Part shown: positions 57,241 to 64,000 of the stretch, piece by piece | Layout: the number at the start of each line of letters is the position of its first letter | How positions within the stretch are numbered: the first letter of the stretch is position 1 | Assembly (NCBI GenBank): GCA_023101885.1 | Contig: JALPQD010000234.1 | Coordinates: forward strand, 806,001 to 870,000 | Reading direction: 5' to 3' | Source of the DNA: Typhlomys cinereus | Lineage: Eukaryota > Chordata > Mammalia > Rodentia > Platacanthomyidae | Length of the DNA stretch: 64,000 nucleotides | The notes under the pieces: generated by a model | Database searches by the model: none | The model's input: the letters and a program-made list of their open reading frames with translations, nothing else | What the model was told of the DNA's origin: nothing | Program-made: the position numbers and the translations under genes

Positions 57241-58358
57241 TCTGTAGACTTTCCTCTCTCTTCTGCAGACTCTCCTCTCTCTCCTGTAGACTCTCCTCTC
57301 TCTCTCCTGTAGACTCTCCTCTCTCTCCTGTAGACTCTCCTCTCTCTCCTGTAGACTCTCCTCTCTCCTGTAGACTCTCCTCTCTCTCTCCTGTAAACTC
57401 TCCTCTCTCTCTCCTGTAGACTCTCCTCTCTCTCTCCTGTAGACTCTCCTCTCTCCTGTAGACTCTCTCTCTCTCCTGTAGACTCTCCTCTCTCCTGTAG
57501 ACTCTCCTCTCTCTCCTGTAGACTCTCCTCTCTCCTGTAGACTCTCCTCTCTCTCCTGTAGACTCTCCTCTCTCTCCTGTAGACTCTCCTCTCTCTCCTG
57601 TAGACTCTCTCTCTCCTGTAGACTCTCCTCTCTCTCCTGTAGACTCTCCTCTCTCTCTCCTGTAGACTCCTCTCTCTCTCCTGTAGACTCTCCTCTCTCT
57701 CCTGTAGACTCTCCTCTCTCTCTCCTGTAGACTCTCCTCTCTCTCTCCTGTAGACTCTCCTCTCTCTCCTGTAGACGCTCCTCTCTCCTGTAGACTCTCT
57801 CTCTCCTGTAGACTCTCCCTCTCTCCTGTAGACTCTCCTCTCTCTCCTGTAGACGCTCCTCTCTCCCTGTAGACTCTCCTCTCTCCTGTAGACTCTCTCT
57901 CTCTCTCCTGTAGACTCCTCCTCTCTCCTCCTGTAGACTCTCCTCTCTCTCCTGTAGACGCTCTCTCTCTCCTGTAGACTTCCTCCTCGCTCGTAGACTC
58001 TCCTCTCTCTCCGTAGACTCTCCTCTCTCCTGTAGACTCTCCTCTCTCTCTTCCTGTAGACTCTCCTCCTCTCTCTCTCTGTAGACTCTCCTCTCGCTCC
58101 TGTAGACTCTCCTCTCTCCTGTAGACTCTCCTCTCTCCTGTAGACTCTCCTCTCTCTCTCTCTGTAGACTCTCCGCTCTCCTGTAGACTTCTTCTCTGTA
58201 GACTCTCCTCTTCTCTCCTGTAGACTCTCTCTCTCTCCTGTAGACTCTCCTCTACTCTCTCCTGTAGACTCTCCTCTCTCTCCTGTAGACTCTCCTCTCT
58301 CTCCTGTAGACTCTCCTCTCTCCTGTAGACTCTCCTCTCTCCTGTAGACTCTCCTCTT
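57241..58358. repeat. Minisatellite, ~21-bp unit, about 50 copies
   Basis: Tandem array of CTCTCCTGTAGACTCTCCT-type units. Spacing of successive TGTAGAC motifs is mostly 21 bp, with variants of about 17-24. On the minus strand the unit has no stop codon in any frame, giving [12 protein letters not shown] or Glu-Ser-Thr-Gly-Glu-Arg repeats, so long frames (57207-58427; 57236-58378) stay open despite unit-length changes. It sits exactly between the B4 head and the broken L1 ORF2. No evidence that it is expressed. Confidence 0.95.
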
Positions 58359-58377
58359 GCCTTTGGTAGGATGGTCA

Positions 58378-58709
58378 TTTTTATGATATTGATTCTGCCA
58401 ATCCAGGGACATGGGAGGTCTTTCCACCTTGTTGTGTCTTCTGTAATTTCTTTCTTTAGGATTTTAAAGTTTTCATTGTAAAGGTCTTACTTCCATGGTT
58501 GGGTTTATACCAAGGTATTTCATTTTTTTAGGGGCTATTGTAAATGGGATTGTTTCTCTCAAGGCTTTTTCACTTCTTTCATTCTGGGCATATAGGAAGG
58601 CCTCTGATTGTTGTACATTTATTTTGTATCCAGCCACCCTGCTGAACTTCTGTATTAGTTCCAGGAGTTTCCTGGTGGAGTTTTTTGGATCACTCAGGTA
58701 TACAATCAT
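58378..58709 (-). pseudogene. L1 ORF2 fragment, end of RT and following region
   Basis: Begins next to the RT catalytic motif. The family motif FADD reads FAHD here (58710-58721), so a catalytic aspartate is replaced by histidine. Downstream are the typical L1 segments [20 protein letters not shown] and KKMKYLGI, then after a frameshift [16 protein letters not shown], where the sequence breaks into the minisatellite. The remaining C-terminal part of ORF2 is absent. Confidence 0.9.
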
Positions 58710-59148
58710 GTCATGTGCAAATAGAGATAACTTGACTTCTTCCTTGCCGATTTGAGTCCCTTTTATCTCCCTTTCTTCTCTTACAGCTTCAGTTAAGACT
58801 TCAAGTACAATATTGAGTAGAACTGGTGAGAGTGGACAGCCTTATCTAGTTCCTGATCGAAGTGGGAATGCTTCAAGTTTTTCCCCATTGAGTAAGTATA
58901 ATCCTTGCTGTAGGCTTGTTGTATACAGCTTTTGTTATATTAATAAAAGTTCCTTCCATTCCAACTCTGTCTAGGGTTTTGATCACAAAAGGCTACTGGA
59001 TCTTGTCAAAAGCTTTTTCTGCATCTATCAAAAGTATCATGTGGTCTTGAATTTTGGACTATTACTTGATCACTGTGAGTGATCTTTTTGATATGTTTTT
59101 GAATCTGATTTGCTAAGACTTTGTTGAGAATCTCTGCATCTGTGTTCA

Positions 59149-59469
59149 TCAAAGAGATTTGCCTATATTTTCTTTTTTAAGTGTGTCTTTATTAGGTTTT
59201 GGTATTAAGATGATATTAGCTTCATAGAAAGAATTTGGTAATGTTCCTTGCTTTGCTATTTGATGGAATAGATTGAGGAGTATTGGTTTTATTAGTTCCT
59301 TAAATTTTTGGTAGAACTCTGTGCCGAATCCGTCTGGTCCAGGACATATTTTGGTGGGAAGATTCGAGATTACTTCATCAATTTCCTCATATGTTATAGG
59401 ACTATTTAAATAATTCAAAATTTCCTGATTCAATTTAGGTAAGTTGTGTTTACTTAGGAATTCATCCAT
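59149..59469 (-). pseudogene. L1 ORF2 fragment, N-terminal reverse transcriptase
   Basis: Encodes 106 residues with hallmark L1 RT phrases: [34 protein letters not shown] and [12 protein letters not shown]. This corresponds to RT blocks 0 to 2. The frame is offset from both neighbouring ORF2 pieces, so frameshifts separate them. Confidence 0.92.
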
Positions 59470-59488
59470 TTCTTTGTGTTGTCAAATT

Positions 59489-59881
59489 TCACAGAGTATA
59501 AGTTTTGAAATATGATGTTATAGTTCTCTGAATTTTTTTGGTATCAGTAGTGATAACTCCATTTTCATTTCTAATTTTGTTAATTTGGGTTTTCTCTCTC
59601 CTGCTTTTGGTTAACTTAGCTAGGGGTGTATCAATCTTACTGATTTTTTCAAAGAACCAGCTTTTTGATTGGTTGATTCTCTGTATCATTTTCTTTATCT
59701 CAATTTCAGATATTTCTCCCCTGATTTTGCTAATCTCCTCTCTTCTACTGCTTTTGGGATCAGATTGCTCTAGTGTCTCTAAAGCTTTAAACTGCATTGT
59801 TAAGTTATTTATTTCTGATGTCTCTATTTTTTTGATGTAGGCATTAAGAGCTATGAACTTACCTCTTAGGACAGCTTTCAT
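59489..59881 (-). pseudogene. L1 ORF2 fragment, linker between endonuclease and RT
   Basis: 130 residues starting [20 protein letters not shown], with [18 protein letters not shown] and [14 protein letters not shown], the canonical L1 ORF2 linker. The start is immediately beside the 17-bp target-site duplication of SINE Y3, which splits this region from the upstream part. Confidence 0.92.
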
Positions 59882-59954
59882 TGTGTCCCAAAGATTTTAT
59901 TTATTTATTTATTTAAAAAAATTTTTTTATTATTATTTATTCAATTGTGTGTGT
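59651..59954. repeat. Inverted repeat, arm A
   Basis: The reverse complement of this segment recurs at 60485-60782. It covers L1 ORF2 linker sequence, the left target-site duplication of SINE Y3, that SINE's A-rich tail and the first GT units. Only microsatellite-length differences and one visible substitution separate the arms. Confidence 0.95.
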
Positions 59955-59985
59955 GCGCGTATGTATGTGTGTGTGCGTGCGTGCA

Positions 59986-60025
<40 letters not shown>

Positions 60026-60272
60026 TGTGTGTGTGTGTGTGTGTAGAACCACGGATGAATTCGGGAACCACCATGGATGCCTCCACCTCCTTCTTGTTTA
60101 CTCTGCCCGGGGATTCACAGGCTCTGCCTTACCAGGACCAGAAACACAGGCCGCCCCCGCTTCCGCCTGGCATCTATACATGGGATCTGGGATCTGAACT
60201 CAGGACCTTCTGCCTGCAAGGCAGAGGCTTAACCCCTGAGCCACCTCTCTAGCTCGTGTCCCAAAGATTTTA
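59883..60272 (-). mobile_element. GT-tailed B2-like SINE, young subfamily (copy Y3)
   Basis: Perfect 17-bp duplication GTGTCCCAAAGATTTTA at 59883-59899 and 60256-60272, lying inside L1 ORF2. The element between has the full head (GAGGTGGCTCAGGGGTTAAG), box B, body, (CA)n and AATTGAATAAATAA tail. It inserted after the L1. Confidence 0.94.
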
Positions 60273-60484
60273 ATAGGTCGTATTTTCATTATTGTTTGCT
60301 TCCAGGAAATCTTGAATTTCCTTTGTAATTTCTTCCTGAATCCAATTCTCATTCAGCATCATAGTGTTTAGTTTCCAGGAGTTAGTATATTTTCTGTTGT
60401 TTGTTGTGTTGCAGATGTCAAGCTTTAGACTATGGTGGTCTAAAGGGTACAGGCTAAAATTTCAACTTTCCTGTATATGTGGAA
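60273..60484 (-). pseudogene. L1 ORF2 fragment, after endonuclease
   Basis: Minus-strand reading gives WKLNTMMLNENWIQEEITKE and IQDFLEANNN in broken frames, the standard L1 segment between endonuclease and linker. It is bounded on the right by the inverted insertion. Confidence 0.8.
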
Positions 60485-60782
60485 ACACACACAATTGAAT
60501 AAATAATAATAAAAAAATTTTTAAATAAATAAATAAAATCTTTGGGACACAATGAAAGCTGTCCTAAGAGGTAAGTTCATAGCTCTTAATGCCTACATCA
60601 AAAAAATAGAGACATCAGAAATAAATAACTTAACAATGTAGTTTAAAGCTTTAGAGACACTAGAGCAATCTGATCCCAAAAGCAGTAGAAGAGAGGAGAT
60701 TAGCAAAATCAGGGGAGAAATATCTGAAATTGAGATAAAGAAAATGATACAGAGAATCAACCAATCAAAAAGCTGGTTCTTT
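60485..60782. repeat. Inverted repeat, arm B (templated inverted insertion)
   Basis: Reverse complement of 59651-59954 placed inside L1 ORF2 in the opposite sense. Because it carries the tail of SINE Y3, it arose after that SINE inserted. It breaks the ORF2 endonuclease frame just after SKTDHILGH and creates a chimeric minus-strand frame (60593-61024). Confidence 0.95.
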
Positions 60783-60783
60783 T

Positions 60784-61340
60784 TGTGGCCCAATATGTGG
60801 TCTGTTTTGGAGAAAGTTCTGTGTGCTGCTGAGAAAAATGTGTATTCTTTGGTGCGTGGATGAAAAGTTCGATAGAGATCTGTAAGGTCCGTTTCAGTAA
60901 GGGTTTGATTAAGTTTCAATGTGTCGCTGTTAAGTTTTTGATCCGTTGATCTATCCCATGTAGAGAGGGCAGTGTTGAAATCCCCAAGAATTATCATTTG
61001 GGGTTGATTTCTTGCTTGAGACACTGTAGGGTTTGCTTCATGAATGTGGTGGAGCCTGTATTAGGTGCATATATGTTCAGTATTGTCAAGTCTTCCTGGT
61101 GAATTGTATTTGTGACTAAAATGTAGTATCCGTCTGTGTCTCTTATGATTTTTTTTGGTCAACTTTCGCTGATAGTATAATGGCTACCCCTGCCTGTTTC
61201 CTGGTTCCATTAGCTTGCAGAATTTTGGACCAGCCTTTTATTTTTAGGATGTGCCTATCTTTTGTGGTGAGACGAGTTTTCTGAAGGCAGCAGATTGATG
61301 GGTTGTGATTTTTAGTCCACGTTTGTAATCTGTATCTCTT
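60784..61340 (-). pseudogene. L1 ORF2 fragment, endonuclease domain
   Basis: Shows L1 APE-type endonuclease motifs ILGDFNTALSTWDRS and FSKTDHILGH, preceded in other frames by AGVAIILSAKVD and remains of the QEDLTILNIYAPNTGS-type block. Several in-frame stops upstream. The domain normally nicks target DNA; here it is truncated by the inverted insertion. Confidence 0.88.
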
Positions 61341-61380
61341 GATTGGTGAGTTGATTCTTTTGACATTTAATGTTATAATG

Positions 61381-61691
61381 GAGAAATTATTTAAAATTTT
61401 TTTTTATTTATTCAATTGTGAGTGTATGAGTGTGTACGCATATGTGTGTATGTATGAGTGTGTGTGTAGAACCATGGACAAATTCAGGAACCACCATGGA
61501 CCGCCTCCACCTCTCCTTGTTTACTCTGCCCCGGGATTCATAGGTTCCGCTCTCCTAGGACCAGAAACGCAGGCCGCGCCTGCTTCCATCCGGCGTCTAT
61601 ATGTGGGGTCTAGGATCCGAACTCAGGACCTTCTGCCTGCAAGGCAGAGGCTTAACCCCTGAGCCACTTCTCCAGCCCCGAGAAATTATTT
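61381..61691 (-). mobile_element. GT-tailed B2-like SINE, young subfamily (copy Y4)
   Basis: Perfect 12-bp duplication GAGAAATTATTT at 61381-61392 and 61680-61691. Full-length element with a shorter, more interrupted GT tail than the other young copies. It lies in the L1 between ORF1 and ORF2. Confidence 0.93.
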
Positions 61692-61739
61692 TTAATTCCA
61701 GACATTTTTTGTGTTTAGTGGTTTTTGTAAGTGTATTAT

Positions 61740-62781
61740 TTGGCTTTTAGGTTTTGGTGGTATTATACTTCCCTTCTGTCTTCCTGGATACGCTTGTTTT
61801 TTCCTTCAAGCTTGAGTATCATTTCTAGCATTTTTTTGAAGGCCTGGTTTGTTTGGTAGGCATGTAAGCCTTCAAGTTGTCTTAGTGCTGGAAAACTTTT
61901 CTTTCTCCCTCAATCATGACGGATAGTTTTGCCAGGTATATCAGCCTGACTTGGCATTTTTGCTCATTCAATACTTGAAGTATGTCTCTCTAAGCTCTTC
62001 TTGCTTTTACTGCTTCCATTGATTAGTCATTTGTTATTTTAATAGGTTTACCTTTAAAAGTGACTTGCTTTCTTTGTCTTGAATGTGGAGTGTTTTGACT
62101 ATTATTTGCCGTAGTGAGTTTCTATTTTGGTCATTATCTGTTTGGGGTGCGGAATGCCTCTTGTATTTGGATGGGCCTCTCATTCTTTAGATGAGGGAAG
62201 TTTTCATTTATGATAATTTGAAAAATTTTCTCAAGTGTGGTATTTTGGGATTCTTGCTCTGGTATTCCATGAATGAGCATGTTAGGCTTCTTCAGGGTGT
62301 CCCATAACTCTTGAATATTCCTCTCAAGTATCTTTTTGGCTTTAACAACCTCTTCCATTGAGCTGGTTAATACTTCCACTTTGTCTTCAAGATCTGAAAT
62401 TCTATTTTTTGCTTCGTTAGTTCTGCTGATAAGACTCTCTGTTGAGTTCTGGGTTGAAGATAACTTGTCTTTTAGTTCAATTTTAAACTCTGCTTGAGAC
62501 TGTTTTAACTGCTTTATGCCCATTTTTGTTTCTTGAACCGTTTTTCTCAACTCCTCCAAGTGTCTGTTGTGTTCCTGTTCAAAGTGGTTGATGCGGTTAT
62601 TTAACTCCTCCCGGATTTCCTCTTTCATAGTATCGATCATGGTGATGATCATGGTTTGATAGTCGTTATGTTAGGCCTGGCTCTCTTGGCTATTTTCTGT
62701 GAATTTGTTCTGGTTGGAATCTGTCATTACGGGGTTAATTCTTTCGGAGGGAGATTTGTTTTCTTGGGTTTTGTTTCTCAT
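61740..62781 (-). pseudogene. L1 ORF1, disrupted
   Basis: The start ATG is at 62781 (MRNKTQENKSPSERINPVMT). An in-frame TAA at 62673-62671 (codon 37) interrupts it, and reading resumes in the same frame at 62652 for 172 residues. That part has a long coiled coil (EELNNRINHFEQEHNRHLEE through SDLEDKVEVL) and the start of the RRM (ELWDTLKKPNMLIHGIPEQE). After 62134 stops and a frameshift destroy the C-terminal RNA-binding domain. Confidence 0.9.
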
Positions 62782-63199
62782 GGATCTGTACTTTCACTTG
62801 GGAATTGTTTTGTCTCTTAAGACCTTTCAACTTCTGTGTATTTTTGACTGAACTGAATTAGTTGGTATTACTACTCTCAGGCAGTTATTACTAGTGTTTA
62901 CCTTGGAGTTGGGTATGTTTGTCTGTTGTTATTATTATTTGCTGGATGAGGCTATTAGACTGTTAGTACATCAATTAAGTCAGGTTTAGTAAATAGGGGG
63001 TAAATATTAGTATGGTAGTGCACTTTTATGATTTAGTACCTTGGTGATACGTGAGGATGAGTGGTATAGGCCCTGAAGTTATATATGTTTTGGGGGTGGC
63101 TATATGGAAAAGTTAATCTACAGTGATTAATAATTGAAAGGAGCAGGATGGTAAAAAGGGGTTTACTTATCTTTGGGTCGGTTGTGAAGACTCTCTCCC

Positions 63200-63490
63200 A
63201 TGTGATAGGATGATTTTAGAGGACTTCAGATGTATGGCCTTTGTCCCCTAGAGCTTTGCTTGGGTTATCTTTGGACTTTGTTGAATTCTGAGAAGCAGAG
63301 TGTCCTCCCTGGATCAAGAGCGTCCCGGGCGGGCAGGCAGAAGGGGCAGAGGAGCTGACTGGTGGGAGAAGGTGGGACGAGCGGGTGACCTGGGGGCTGG
63401 TGGGATTTACCTGAGAAGCAGGTATCCTCCTTGGACCGTGAGCATCCCAGGTGAGTGGGTGGAAGGGGCAGAGGATTTTTTCCTCTTTAA
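63200..63490 (-). promoter_or_regulatory. L1 5' UTR with two monomer-like repeats
   Basis: CTGAGAAGCAG, then TCC...TGGA and GTGGAAGGGGCAGAGGA-type blocks start at 63288 and again at 63411, a period of about 123 bp. GC- and CpG-richer than the L1 body. Tandem monomers at the 5' end are how rodent L1 promoters are built. This places the L1 5' boundary near 63490. Confidence 0.6.
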
Positions 63491-64000
63491 AATAAAGAAA
63501 AGAATTGATCATTGAATCCTTTTTTTTTTGCTCTTACTAGGAACCTTGGACTCTATGGCTCTTTCACTAAATGACCCAAGTCCGTCACCATTAGGTATAC
63601 TTGAGTACATAAGCTGGATAATTTAGCTGAATTTAGTTCATTTAGCAAACATTTATAGAAGGCTTTTTGTGCAATGTACCACGTCAGCCTCATGAATCCA
63701 CAGGAAATATCCCACTCTCTGTGGATTTGAGGTGCTTCCATTGTGGAAGCACACAGTGTCGCTGTATAATGCACACTATACAATAGTTCAGCTATGCGTA
63801 ACACATTGTGGAAAGCAGAGGGCACACGTGGTCCAGCCTGTGAGTAACAGCCAGCAGGGGACTGATAGTCACACCAGCTTCCGAGAGTGTGACAGGGCCG
63901 CATGTTTAAGGGGCAGAGCACCCAGTGGGTTGGAGAAGTCAGTTACACATATGTGTGTTTTGACTTAATGGGGGGATGTGATAGGTAAGGGAGATATGGG
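63491..64000. other. Unassigned flank of the L1
   Basis: Unique-looking sequence. A 122-codon minus-strand frame (63553-63921) has no recognisable domain. No repeat recognised. Confidence 0.35.

Larger units (their letters stand above)
58359..63490 (-). mobile_element. L1 retrotransposon, near full-length but dead and rearranged
   Basis: Minus-strand order: 5' UTR with two monomer-like repeats (63288, 63411), ORF1 (62781 down), a young SINE (61393-61679), ORF2 endonuclease (to 60784), an inverted 0.3-kb segment (60485-60782), ORF2 linker interrupted by a second SINE, reverse transcriptase (59469-58473), then loss of the ORF2 end and 3' UTR where the minisatellite begins. Frameshifts lie between successive ORF2 pieces. 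No target-site duplication can be matched because the 3' end is gone. Confidence 0.93.

Noticed and set aside
57241..58358. CRISPR array
   Set aside because: Units are directly abutting with no unique spacers and the context is mammalian.
57207..58427. 406- and 380-codon minus-strand frames as a repeat-protein gene
   Set aside because: They lie wholly in the minisatellite apart from a few L1-derived codons; every minus frame is open because the unit contains no stop, so openness is not evidence of coding.
59538..59840. Hydrophobic 100-codon plus-strand frame as a membrane protein
   Set aside because: It is the antisense of the L1 ORF2 linker; A-rich sense sequence gives Leu/Ile-rich antisense frames.
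60593..61024. 143-codon minus-strand frame as an intact endonuclease-like protein
   Set aside because: Only the first half is L1 endonuclease; the second half is antisense sequence of the inverted insertion.
1..64000. Bacterial or phage defence system or operon
   Set aside because: No clustered co-directional ORFs, Shine-Dalgarno signals or recognisable prokaryotic proteins; repeats are mammalian throughout.

Overview
The window is mammalian nuclear DNA from a rodent. It carries diverged B1-, B4-, ID- and B3-type SINEs, MIR and L1M/HAL1 fossils, rodent hAT-Charlie (URR1/RCHARR1-like) MITEs, a rodent L1, and many (GT)n, (CT)n and (TATC)n microsatellites. The commonest recent SINE has a B2-like tRNA head, a body I do not know from mouse or rat, and a (CA)n-AATTGAATAAATAA tail. 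That points to a myodont rodent outside Mus/Rattus; a dipodoid (jerboa, jumping mouse or birch mouse) is my best guess, held with low-to-moderate confidence. Assignments to repeat families are from memory of consensus sequences, not from a search.

I find no convincing protein-coding gene, exon, tRNA, rRNA, snRNA, CRISPR or prokaryotic system. Every long open frame is either low-complexity DNA, a transposon, or a chance frame in GC-rich DNA. The window therefore reads as intergenic or deep intronic sequence. Islands of non-repetitive DNA look like conserved regulatory sequence, most clearly at 16.4-17.65, 30.7-31.9, 37.8-39.15, 46.4-46.8 and 54.35-54.65 kb. The 30.8-31.6 kb island is CpG-dense and has NF-Y and NRF1 motifs, so it is a candidate orphan promoter or CpG-island enhancer.

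Layout: 0-15 kb is repeat-rich sequence with a 610-bp CT tract; 15-19 kb is repeat-poor; 19-30 kb mixes SINE, hAT and LINE fossils and one LTR-like segment; 30-47 kb is mostly unique with the CpG island; 47-56 kb again has hAT and GT-tailed SINEs; 56-57.2 kb is a CT tract made from a B4 SINE tail and split by a younger SINE; 57.24-58.36 kb is a roughly 50-copy, 21-bp minisatellite; 58.36-63.5 kb is a nearly full-length, dead L1 on the minus strand.

The most unusual structure is this L1. Two young SINEs interrupt it. It carries a 0.3-kb inverted copy of its own ORF2 plus the edge of one of those SINEs. Its 3' end is replaced by the minisatellite, which is stop-free in all three minus-strand frames, so the ORF2 frame runs on through the array. 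I interpret these as layered insertions and rearrangements, not as a functional new system.
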